The notes under the pieces are model-generated. The model was not told the DNA's origin. It did no database searches and was given only the letters and a program-made list of their open reading frames with translations. From Neurospora tetraspora (taxonomy: Eukaryota; Ascomycota; Sordariomycetes; Sordariales; Sordariaceae), in contig NW_026944383.1 in NCBI RefSeq assembly GCF_033439725.1, forward strand, positions 3,348,001 to 3,412,000: 64,000 bases of DNA. The letters run 5' to 3'. Both the position numbers and the translations under genes were made by a program. Position 1 is the first letter of the stretch, and each line of letters opens with the position of its first letter. Below are positions 33,974 to 44,189 of this stretch, in pieces.

Positions 33974-34051
33974 AGGTGCTCTCATTAGTCTCTTATAACA
34001 GTCGTGCTCCGATGTCAGCCCCTATCCGCTCCGCCGCCACACGTGGCGCAG

Positions 34052-34154
34052 TCTCTTTGTACCCTGTGGGTCCAAATGGTGTGACATTATGATTGGTGGG
34101 TGGGTGAGTGTGGTGGGGATGTCACAACCATTTGGACCCGCAGGTACAAAGAGA
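34052..34154. repeat. 36-bp inverted repeat hairpin
   Basis: Arms 34,052-34,087 and 34,119-34,154 (TCTCTTTGTACC...TGTGACAT and its complement) pair along their whole length with about two single-base gaps and one mismatch, around a 31-bp loop. No clear target duplication is seen at its edges. Confidence 0.75.
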
Positions 34155-34635
34155 AACGCAAGGGCCATGCGTAGGTGGCTGAGTAAATGAGACTATCTCA
34201 TTTATAAACTGCATATCCGATTCCGTTTGTCGGGTGCCTTGGACAAGCATTGGAACTGGACGGACAGGCTCGTGGGTAGAAGACAGGAAGCCGCCTCGAG
34301 CCCGTCAACGGAACCTGAAGTGAAGGAAGGGAGGAGAAACAATGAATGTGAGATGCCCTGGCTGATCCAAGTTCGTGCTTCCGTCTAGCTCCTTTGACCA
34401 GCGGTGCAGGGATGTCTAGAGGTACCTTCCCCTCAACGTCCCCGAAACCGAAACCAAACGAACGTCAACAAGTCAAGAGCTACCGTTACGTACCTCTGCT
34501 GTGCCTTTTAGCTCAGCTGTGCATACTACAGCTACCCGGATGCCTGGTTCGAGTTTCAGCCCCCCGAGCTTCAATTTCCTACTCCTTCATGAATTCTTCT
34601 CTGGCCGCTCTCGACAAAAACAACTTCCCGCAATC

Positions 34636-34636
34636 G

Positions 34637-34672
<36 letters not shown>
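34636..34672 (+). repeat. (GTT)n microsatellite
   Basis: About twelve perfect GTT units. Confidence 0.9.
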
Positions 34673-34673
<1 letters not shown>

Positions 34674-34921
34674 CGACAGTACGAGCAAACGGAGCAAACC
34701 CCGCAACACCCCCAGGTCCGAGCACCTCTACGGCTTACTCCCCCGAGTCCACCTCCAGTATAAGTGCGATACGTGATACGTCACTCCGCCGGCTACGTCC
34801 GGACCGACTCGAACATCCTCACGTCCGACCTTCTTCTCCCTTCAATCCCCCAGAGAACATCTATCTGCTGGAAGCTTGACACAAAACCACTCCGGCGCGA
34901 GTAGAGTGCCCGTCGCACAAG

Positions 34922-36321
34922 ATGGGATTTCTAGATATACACGGAATCAGCGTAAGTATTGGAACAGAGCCAGGACCGGCACCAGCATCACCACAGCGGC
35001 GCGAAGCGCCCCATATCCGGCGATCACCTCGAAGCTGTATAGACAACCGGCAGCTGACAGTGTACTTGTTGTAGATTTTCAGGTGGGCGGCTGATATATC
35101 TCACCTTATTGCAAAATGCATCCTCCTATACTCCATCCATCGCAATAGGAGCGCTGAAGGTTCTACACCTCTTTTTTCGCCGACGCAACTACGTCCCTCC
35201 GACTAACACTGGCCTTCTCTAGGCGTGTCTCTCATCACACAAGTATTCTATGCGCTTGTCTTTATTACGCGCTACACGGATCTCTTCGGCGAACAATGGT
35301 GGGGGGGATTTTTGGGGTGGTGGAATTTCCTCTTCAAGATCTTCTACCTCTCCTCGTCATTCTACACCATTGCGGCCATGCAGTTCTTCTTCCCACGGAC
35401 CCGCGAGCGAGAGAAGGCATGGAAGTTCGGCGCCATCATCCTGGGGGGTAGCTTGCTCCTATCACCTTTCGTGATGATGATCGGTAAGCACAAGGAGGAT
35501 TGGGGTTTTCGAGAGGTAAGTACATTATACCGCCACGTCTCCCCCTCCCTTCCCTCCTACTGGTTACTTACTAACCTTTTTCCCATCCTCAGTGGCTCTG
35601 GGTATTCTCCCAAATCCTCGAATCCGTCTGCGTACTCCCTCAACTCCTCCTCCTCCGTCAGACCACCGTTCCGACCGTCATCACTTCGTTATACATCGTG
35701 TTTCTCGGCTCCTACCGTGCCCTCTACATTCTCAATTGGATCGCCCGTGCACTCGACATCAACGACCGCAAGCCTGACGGTATTTCCATCGTCTTTGGCC
35801 TCATCCAGACAGCCCTATACGCCGACTTTGCCTGGGTCTACTGGACACGCCAGCGTGTCAAGCTGCGGAACGGTGGCGTCGTCGACTCCGATGACCTCCG
35901 GCGCGGATGGCTTCTCAGCCACATCTTCGGTAACAAGCGTATGGCTGGGGGGCACAGCGCGGATGACGACGAGGAGAGCGCCCCTGCTCTGGGAGGAGGA
36001 CGCGGGGTCAACGGCATTGGCATTAGCAACGGAAACGGCCGTGGTTCGGCACCGAGATCCAAGTGGGGCGCTCGCGGTATCTCGGTTAGCGCTGATGACG
36101 GCGTGTTCGACCATGAGCAGTCGTTGGAGGACCATGGAGTGACGGAGTCGCTGGATCCGGACGCCAAGATGCACGATCCGGATGACTTGGCGAGGGCCTT
36201 GGACGACGACGATGATGGGTCGCCGTCGCGGGCAGGAGGTTCGGCGCCTTTGCTCGGTGAATCGAGCGACAACAACAATCATGACAGGAGGGATCATGAT
36301 AATGCTTGGGCTGATGACTGA
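34922..36321 (+). CDS. ERD2/KDEL-receptor-family protein with long acidic tail
   Basis: Four exons, 34922-34951, 35075-35159, 35223-35515 and 35593-36321, give 378 residues. The acceptor at 35,074 (GTAG) is chosen because it gives IFRWAADISHLIAKCILLYS in frame, matching the receptor N-terminus; the AG at 35,082 leads to a stop. Family words follow: GVSLITQVFYALVFITRYTD, LFKIFYLSSSFYTIAAMQFF, ILESVCVLPQLLLLRQT, TSLYIVFLGSYRALYILNW and YADFAWVYWTRQRVK, seven membrane segments in all. The family returns HDEL/KDEL proteins from Golgi to ER. After about residue 215, where ordinary receptors end, there is a further tail of about 160 residues, Gly-, Ser- and Asp-rich and cytosolic by topology. This may be a paralogue rather than the canonical receptor. 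Confidence 0.88.
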
Positions 36322-36771
36322 TTATAGGGGTGCTAGGAGGCATGGAATATGGAATGACTGACGAATGGTTAATGGGTTGGTGGATCGCTTTTTCTTGGGT
36401 ATGGACTGGGCATTATCAATCGTTGGCCATCTGGACGCCCAGCATGCTTTTTGCTAGGGGTCAGGGTTTCAATAGGGAGTAACGGTTAGGAAGACGGTGT
36501 CGGTGGTCTCAACAACACGCACATGGGTGAGCTAGTTCCGCATATGACAAGGTGAACAAGCAGGTGGCCTCTGTCTACAAAAAGCCAGGACTGATATTGG
36601 TTGTGTTTTATATCAAGTTTGAAATGTACAGGCAGATCTTGCTAGGACAGTCCAAAAGCGTTCTTGTTCACGTCTAACTTCAGTTTGTGAGTGATGTGTT
36701 AATGGTCCACGAAAACAAAGTTATTTCAGTTCCTATGTGCAATACTTTTTACAACAACCCTACGTCTTTAC
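36322..36771. other. Convergent intergenic region
   Basis: About 450 bp between the 3' ends of the ERD2-like and GH76 genes. Nothing seen. Confidence 0.45.
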
Positions 36772-38679
36772 TCAGTCCTCCTGCACAGAAAGCTCCCAAA
36801 GCGCTCTCAACACCGCCAACCCTCCACTCTGGGTTTCCACCGTCCTGCCTCTACCGCGAGTATTAGGATCATCGTCCACCACTTTCCGGGTGCTCTCCTC
36901 AGCCATCTTATCATCACCTCTCCTCCTTGAGCCCTTGTTCGACCGGCGGCTTCCAGTCATCGGATGCTGCATCTTGTTATTCTGGTCATTATAAACCACC
37001 GTTGGCCCTCTTCCTCCGCCTCCAGGCAACAACTCTTCTTCTGCAACCCACTCAGAAGTCTGCGGGACCCCTTGATTCCGATAATCAGTCACTCCCTCCG
37101 TAGGAGCCAACGAATCCGGCCCAAAACGGAGTTCGGACGTCTTGACGTTCAGCAAACCGGCTGTCCACCACATGCCAAATTTGCCTTCACTGTCCCTTGT
37201 GCGCGCTGCCGCATGGGCGTTGTGCTTCAGCCAGCCGGAATACCGTTGGCAAGCGGCGTGGTGCTCTTTTGCTATGCTGTTCCAGAACTCCGGACGGGGA
37301 GGTGGTGTTGTGCTTGTCAAGGTTGAGTGATTCAACGGCGCCTGCTGGGTAATACGTGAACAAAACGCAGTGAAATGGTGCATCCAAATCCCCTTAAACG
37401 TCTGCGCATCCTGCGAGCACTCGCCCGTAGCATCGCAGGCCTCTTCGAGGATGCCGGCCCGGCCCAGGCCGCGCCAGGGTGGGAGCTCACCCGGCTTTAG
37501 GCTGTCAAGGTCATCAACCGGAGAGTCCCGCACCAGGTCCCAGCCGGTTGCTCGGATGACGTTTTGGATGAGCGTGTGGCCTGCCTTCAGGTAGGATGGA
37601 TCGGGGTCAACACTAAAAAGGTTCCGCTGCCCCGTGAGGATGACGCCTTGGTTGTAGGTGTACAGCATCTCGTCGCGCTCGTCGCACTTGGTGTTGTTGC
37701 TGCCGGAGGAGTAGCCGGAGATGTGGAAGCCGTCGGTGAAGAGGCCGAGGGAGTTGGTCATGTTGGAGGAGATTAGCCAGGTGTAGGCGTCGAGCGCGGC
37801 GGCGAGGTACTTGGGGTCGTGTGGGTACCATTTTTTGTCTCTTGAGGGGCTGGGAGGACCATTCATGGGCTGCGTGTTGCCGTGCTCGGAGATGAAAGGT
37901 GAGTTGTTGTCGTCCCCGGGGAAGTGGAGGTACATCATCACCGACGCGGCGATGTATAGCTCATTGGTGATGGCATTTTTGTACGGCAGTAACCGCGGAT
38001 TCCAGTTCATGCCTCCACCACAGAGTGTCGTGTCCCAGCCGGCTTCTGCAAGTTCCCAGAATATCCTCGCTCGGTGAGCAAATGCGGGAGTCCAAAGAGT
38101 CCCATGCCAGGTACGATTCCGTAACGTTTCCGTTGGGAACTCAACACCATTGCCGTCACCAAAGCCAAACGGCGGCCGGCTAGGGGTGCTGCTATACCCA
38201 TCGACGAACTTGACGGTATCGAGCCAGCCCAATACAACCCAAAGCATGTCATCGTAGGCTTCCTGGCGGAGTGCAAAGATATTCTGGCCGAAGTAAAAGC
38301 CGATCAGCTGGGAGAAGTAGAGAGAGATTGTGTTCTCTGTTACCGACCACCCCTCGGAGATTTCGATCCCCCTCGACGCCGCTATCTCGAGGCTTCGGTG
38401 TAGGGTTTCAAGGGTCCCGGCAATGTGTGTCCCTAGGACGGCGGCGGTCCAGTCGATAGCGGAGGGCCATGTGCCAACCCATGGCTGGAAGTAGGCTTCT
38501 TGCATGACATCGAGAGCGTTTATCATCTCATCGAATAACGTCACGTTGAAGACGTAGTCTCGACCTTTGGCGATAACCGGCTTGTCTTTTCCCATATGAG
38601 GAGATAGGAATGAGAAGGACTGGTCGGCAGCGGAGGCAGCCGTGGCTAGGAAAGCCACTTTGGCCCATTTGACTAACAT
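36772..38679 (-). CDS. GH76 family protein (alpha-1,6-mannanase / Dfg5-Dcw1 fold)
   Basis: An intronless frame of 635 residues. Signal peptide: MLVKWAKVAFLATAASA. GH76 words are visible through the body: YFQPWVGTWPSAIDWTAAVL near the start, FFGQNIFALRQEAYDDMLW-like helix (ours reads FYFGQNIFALRQEAYDDMLW), CGGGMNWNP and YKNAITNELYIAASVMMYL in the middle, then YTYNQGVILTGQRNLF, CSQDAQTFKGIWMHHFTAFC and GMWWTAGL. In the family an adjacent Asp pair is catalytic; DDM in the fourth helix is the candidate. Such proteins cleave or rearrange alpha-1,6-mannose chains in the wall. The C-terminal 90 residues are basic and disordered and no GPI signal is present, so it is probably soluble and secreted rather than a classical Dfg5/Dcw1. 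Confidence 0.87.
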   Translation of the reverse strand: MLVKWAKVAFLATAASAADQSFSFLSPHMGKDKPVIAKGRDYVFNVTLFDEMINALDVMQEAYFQPWVGTWPSAIDWTAAVLGTHIAGTLETLHRSLEIAASRGIEISEGWSVTENTISLYFSQLIGFYFGQNIFALRQEAYDDMLWVVLGWLDTVKFVDGYSSTPSRPPFGFGDGNGVEFPTETLRNRTWHGTLWTPAFAHRARIFWELAEAGWDTTLCGGGMNWNPRLLPYKNAITNELYIAASVMMYLHFPGDDNNSPFISEHGNTQPMNGPPSPSRDKKWYPHDPKYLAAALDAYTWLISSNMTNSLGLFTDGFHISGYSSGSNNTKCDERDEMLYTYNQGVILTGQRNLFSVDPDPSYLKAGHTLIQNVIRATGWDLVRDSPVDDLDSLKPGELPPWRGLGRAGILEEACDATGECSQDAQTFKGIWMHHFTAFCSRITQQAPLNHSTLTSTTPPPRPEFWNSIAKEHHAACQRYSGWLKHNAHAAARTRDSEGKFGMWWTAGLLNVKTSELRFGPDSLAPTEGVTDYRNQGVPQTSEWVAEEELLPGGGGRGPTVVYNDQNNKMQHPMTGSRRSNKGSRRRGDDKMAEESTRKVVDDDPNTRGRGRTVETQSGGLAVLRALWELSVQED

Positions 38680-40621
38680 GTTGTCGGCCCAGCAGCAGCA
38701 GCAGCAACAACGGTAGGGTGAGGCTCAATTCTTTCCAAATCGGCGGATACCAGGTGGTCGTAAGTAGATATCGTCGGTCCCGGGGTCAACAGAATGCGAG
38801 GATCTAGCTCCCGAAACCTGTCGGGAGAGCAGGCCAGTTTATACAACTTTCCCGTTCGGCAGATGTAAAAAGCAAACAAGCGAATCGAGCGCCTACAACA
38901 GTCAGTTGTAGTTGCCCAGTCCGCCAAGATGCTGGTATTCCCTCATCATGAACTAGGTAGAGCTCAAGATCCACGAAGATCCACGAGACAGATGTGGATG
39001 ATATGTGTCTCGGATTTACTCAATGCAACGAGAAACTGGGAGGGTGGTAACGGTTGAAGGTGAGATTGGTCAGGACTTGGAAAGTAAACTCACGGGAACA
39101 AGGCAAGAGGATAGCGAAGACTTGGGGCCCTCGGGAATGACTTCAAGTAAAGGTTGGTAGCAGGTATCGGATCAAACTCCAACGACGAGGGGGGAGTTAT
39201 GAGACTGAATGCCTGCGATCGCACCAACACTTGAGTGGGAGGGCAAGAGTAGAGGGCAAGCCTGAACAACCAACAGTCATGGGAATTCACACCTCAATTC
39301 AGGCTGTGTGCATGCCAAGGTCAGCTTGCCCGGTCAGGTTGACACAACCAAGACAATCGATTGATTGTAACTGAAGTTCCAATAAGACGATGCCAGGTGT
39401 GGCTGTCGTCGAATCAATGGCTAGTTTGTTCCAGTTGAAGCTGAGGTGAGCCAGGAGGTACGTACACCTGCCTCAATGGATGGGCGGCTGTCCCGGCAGC
39501 TGGCAGCGGAATCGGAGCACTGGATGTTCTTGAAACGGGCAACAGCGGCCTGACCGGCAACGGGCGGGTTTAGTTCGCCGAGGGGCGGAGCACCTCCACT
39601 GCGCTGAGGGGCAAGGGCGGGAATTGCCTGCCGGGGCGATTCTGCCCACTTGCTCCCCGTGCTCCCCGTGCTCCCCCGCCACACGATGCCCTGTCTGCCC
39701 AGTTCGAGGCCCCTTTCGACTTTTTCCAAACCGGACCCCAGAGTGTGTCTCAGACCCCCGACACATGTCTCTTTCCATTCCGCTAGTATGTGGATTTTGG
39801 TATTTACATTATCAGATCAAGCACGGATAAAGTGCTTCTCGAAGGTGTTCCGGGTGAATTGTAGCGGACGACTTCAAGGTCTTAAGCTGAGCACCTATGG
39901 ATTAGACAGGTGGAAGCAGAGGCAGAAGATAGCTACAAGTCAGAGCGACCTGAAGACATAGATTCCATGACTGTTTTATTCCAGTCGACAAAACAACGGT
40001 ACATTTTGACACTCTGAATGCCGGTTCAGTTGCCTTCCTGTTTTGAAAGCGTGTGACGGGTGAGCAAAATCGTACAACTCAGAAGAGCAACTGTGTAAGC
40101 TGCGTGTTGGTGACCGATGTCGGAAGCCCACCTATCTTCCTATACAACTGCAGAACGCGAAAAAAAAAAAAAAAAAAAAAAAAAACAAATCTCATAATAT
40201 TTGTGAATTGCCAAGTTGAGAGGCAGGTGGGTAGATAATTCGATGCTGTTGTGGATGAAGTTCAAGCACATGCCGCTAAAGATCAAATTCGACAGCGACA
40301 AAGATTCAGTCTATAAGACGGTTCCTTGAGTAGCAATTAATTTCGTTGTTTATATTTTATCAAAAGGACCATCCAGATGTTCGCAACACTTAACCGCCTG
40401 CCTGTCGCTTCTTCGCTGATATGGTATACAAAACCAACGTTCCATCCGTTCTCCAAAAAACGCCTGCTTCAAAGCCAAAAGACTCTCGATGAAGTCACCC
40501 AAACCAGACGCCAAAACGCCATCTAACCAGCCCCAAGTAGCCCTCTTGTCATTCGTGCCAGCCGAGGATCGTTGCCCCATACTACGTGCCGGGGTCCCAA
40601 ACGTCATAGCCACAGCCCGTC
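38680..40621. other. Long intergenic region
   Basis: About 1.9 kb with no convincing gene on either strand. A 26-nt A-run lies at 40,160-40,185. A CAG/CAA-rich patch at 38,692-38,712 lies in the leader of the GH76 gene. Confidence 0.5.
40160..40185 (+). repeat. Poly(A) homopolymer
   Basis: Twenty-six A residues in a row in an intergenic region. No retroposed gene is recognised before it. Confidence 0.9.
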
Positions 40622-41527
40622 CTACTCGACGAAGCGGCGCTCGAATTCCGTGATGAGCTTTGGTGTGATCTCGTCGCTGCTCATACCCTCAACCTCCCAA
40701 AGGACTCCCTGGCGCGCATAATGATCCAGAAGAGGCTCGGCTGTTTCCTGGAACTTCTTGTACCTCGCAAGGTAAACCTTCTCGTCATCATCCGCCCTGC
40801 GGACCAAGGGCTCGCCGGTAATGTCATCGACACCGGGAACCTTGGGTGCGTTGAACGTGGTGTTGTAAACCCTGCCTGACGGCTCGTGGACCCAGCGTCC
40901 GGAAATGCGCTCAAGGATAACGTCGACAGGCGTCTTGAGGGACACGACCAGGTTGATGGGGATAATCTCATCCAGGCGCTTAGCCTGCGTTGCCGTGCGC
41001 GGGAAACCGTCCAGGAGGAAAGAATGGGTGGGATCATTGGAAAGCTGGGACTGGATGAAACCACGGGCTTGCGCTGGCGAGGAGAGGAACGCTGCAACTT
41101 CAGCATCGTCTTGGAAAGGCTGTGCACCCTCGGCGCTGAGGGCCGAGGAAGCAAGCGTCAGAACGTTGCCGGCGGGGTGAGTCGAGTTGAGCCATCCGCG
41201 CTGGGTGAGCTCATTGCCAATGAGGCGGAGGATAAGGTCATCTGATACCAAACCGCCGGACTTCATGACACTCTCCACTTTGATGCCTGTGCGTGATAAT
41301 TAGCATTTTGTTCAGGACATGAATCAGGGCGTAGGGCATACGATAGATAATCGCGGAACCCAAGACTCACCGAGAGGAGTCCGTTGCTTGACATTATATC
41401 GAAGCAGATCTCCCGAGCTGATGGAGGACAGTTGAGGAAACCGCTGAAGAAGGCGTTCCGACTGTGTTCCCTTTCCGACACCAGGCGCGCCAACAAGGAT
41501 GACGCGGGCAGCTCGCCGTAGGGCCAT
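40622..41527 (-). CDS. ADK2: Adenylate kinase, mitochondrial GTP:AMP phosphotransferase type
   Basis: Two exons on the minus strand, 41527-41371 and 41286-40622, give 273 residues; the 84-bp intron is phase 1 and joins RTPLG to [10 protein letters not shown]. The P-loop [10 protein letters not shown] lies at residues 13-22. The AMP-binding part has [13 protein letters not shown] and [19 protein letters not shown]. The LID starts with [15 protein letters not shown] and ends with [10 protein letters not shown], followed by [16 protein letters not shown]. The LID lacks zinc-binding cysteines and its sequence is that of the mitochondrial Adk2/AK3 group, which recycles AMP with GTP in the matrix. 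The basic start MALRRAARV may serve as targeting signal. Symbol by analogy with yeast. Confidence 0.92.
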
Positions 41528-44189
41528 TTTCCGTTAGGTCGTGCTCGTGAAGGTGGATTGAGCGAGCGATGGAGTTAATGCGTGCAAGAAGGAAGATGGA
41601 AGGAGCTGGCAACGAGAACACGGAAAACCCCCGGGCAGCAGATAAAAAGAGGTTCCGAGGTGGTACTTGTGGCCCCAATGTTGGGTTGATGCGAGCGCGG
41701 ATGCGGGGAACGGGCGATGATCGGTGGCATGCAATTGCGTACTGTGGTACGCAGGCGCTCACAAATCAAGATGACTCCATGGTCCAGTCACTGGAGTTAC
41801 AGCAGGGTCTGGATGGGGCAATGTGGATTAAAATTTGGAAGAGCGAACCCGGGGCTCTGACGATGAGCCAAAAAGAGGGAAAGCGTGAAAGGGAAATCGT
41901 GGGGATTTGAGATCGGTAGCGGGTCGGACCTCAGGGCATAGTTACGCCTGTATTCTGTCTATTACAAATCCCTATAAACAGCCTCCTACGTAGAAACCGG
42001 AAATCTTGATGGCCGTAATGACCAGCCGAAGCAGACAATGCTGTGTGTTTGGCTTCGGACGTCCGAACAATCCTCGACAATGGTACCACAACGAAGCCGT
42101 CATTGTACCCAAGACCCAAAAGGCCTCGTGGAAGGAACAGCTGCCCCTGTCATGCCAAGTTCTTTTGTCCAACATGTCGCCCCTCAACAAAAACCACAGG
42201 CGTTGAGATTCACCCACAGGCACCCATATGTCATTGTATGGTGCACCAAACAACGATGATAACGCCGCGAGATGAGACTGAAAATGAGGCGCAACTCTGT
42301 TTGCCCTTTCCTGTCTATGCTGTACACTAGGTATTCACAGCCAACGTGTTGATCAGTGAGACGGACATCTCCAATTTCCAGATGATCTCATTGCTGGTCG
42401 GTGCGACCCAAACCGAGAACGATGGGCCGAGGCAACGGGTTAACCTAAGAAAGCCGAGGCTATCAGGAGCATTTTGAACCGTGAATAGACCGACAGTATG
42501 GACACGGGTTGTGCGCAATCTCTTCTCTCATTATGTCCTTTGTAAGACATGGGACTCGGGCAGTCTTCTTGATTTACTTCTCGTTTCACAAGACTGCGCA
42601 AGAACACTTAAAACTGTGGGTGTGAGCTGGTCAGTGCTGGCTTTTGAGCAACGCCAGCTGTAAGAGAGTGAAGTGAGTGTTGCTCCAAAACGTCAAGCAT
42701 GACCTCATGTAGTATAAATTTGGAACATTACAAATAATACCGCTTAAGAGAAAAACGAACAAAAAAACGATTTGAATGGCACGTGCTGGTCATTGACAAG
42801 CTGGAAACTTCAGAACTTCCAGAAGTTTGCCAGTCCAAGCGGATATCAAACGTCCACATCAACGTCCACATCGAATCAGTCGCCTTTGGCACCACGATAT
42901 CGATAACAATACAGCAGTGTAAAGAAAGCCCCCGCTCCCGTCTCTGCTCCTCAATTCTGCCGTTGCCTTCTCCATATCTAGCAAGTTATGCACGACACGC
43001 AACAAAGTGAGTGCCGGTATCACCAATGAGCACATCACATCCAAAACGTGGAGCAGAATCGTTGATGGAGCTGTTTCGCTGGTGAGAGCGTGGCAAGTCC
43101 GAGAGCCAGTCCTTCTCCAGTTCGTCAGTGGTTCGCTGCCGGCTGCAAAAGCACGAAATGCGTTGGCCCCTTTTGGGTCCCTTCACAAGGGGTCGGTTGG
43201 TGAGGAAGAGACGCCCGTGTGAGGTTAGTGCATTACTCGCACTCACGTGATGAACGACAGAATCCGGAACTTGTAACGAGACTGTGGTGTTTTAGCTAGA
43301 TGACTGTGTGGGGTCGTGATGTAAGTCCTTCATTAGCTGAGTACCTGCAGTAATAATCCAACTAGCGTCTGGGAATCATCACAAGAAGCAATAAAATTAT
43401 GATGAGTTACTGAGCGCATGTGTGATGGTTCAAGTTCAGTTGACGGCTCCAATATCCCTTGCTTTAACGTGCTCATCCGACTTTGCAACTGAAGAGCTCA
43501 CTGAGATTATGTGCATATGTACTGCTAACATGACAATGTTCCCTTGTCAAACTGAGATTCGGGGTCTCATGCCAAGCTCGAGGTTCCTGAGCTGGGAAAT
43601 ACCATGCACAGTGAGAATGCTGGAGACCCCACACCGTCGCTCAGGAGAAGAGCACAGTTCTTTTACCCAGCTCGGCCACACCGGGCGCCGCCTTCGTGTT
43701 GGCTTGACCGCCCACCGGTGGGTTGCGGGTGAGCGACCGAGACAGCCTGGACAGCGCAATGCAGGCGCGAAAAAGGCTGGAATTTGATGTCACCGAATCC
43801 ATCAATATCGATCGCTCCAGGTCTTTCTCTTTGCTGACAGACAAACCCGGTCCCGCCCCTTTTGCATTCTGCTCGATCTCTCCATCCCCTTTACAACATC
43901 TTCATACTATCAATCAGTTTGACTCCTGTCTATTCAACAACACCACAAGACCATCGACACTCCTTTTCTCGACGTGATTCCGGCTTTTATCCGAACTACC
44001 CAGCGCCTGTCTATCCCGCCATCCGCAACTGTCAGGGGGGCGAATTCTTTACTCCGCCGTTATCGCATTCGCATATCGTATCGTCTAGCAAACCCGCCTT
44101 CTGTCATACTCTTTCACTGCAGCAGCATCTCTCACTTGGCATTGTGAACGACAACCGTTCGAAAACCCGCAGTACGCCGCTTCTCAGAC
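41528..44189. other. Long intergenic region
   Basis: About 2.7 kb between divergent genes. Several short open frames on both strands, none with convincing composition or domains. The last 300 bp before 44,190 are C/T-rich on the plus strand, as expected of a leader. Confidence 0.5.

Larger units (their letters stand above)
33974..34921. other. Intergenic region right of the transposon
   Basis: About 950 bp. Base composition returns to normal. Contains a strong hairpin (34,052-34,154) and a GTT microsatellite (34,636-34,672). The open frames across the microsatellite are low-complexity and not believed. The last part is the promoter and leader of the ERD2-like gene. Confidence 0.5.

Noticed and set aside
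34394-34879. 161-codon frame across the GTT microsatellite
   Set aside because: Its length depends on the repeat (poly-Leu), it overlaps the promoter of the ERD2-like gene and lacks family features.
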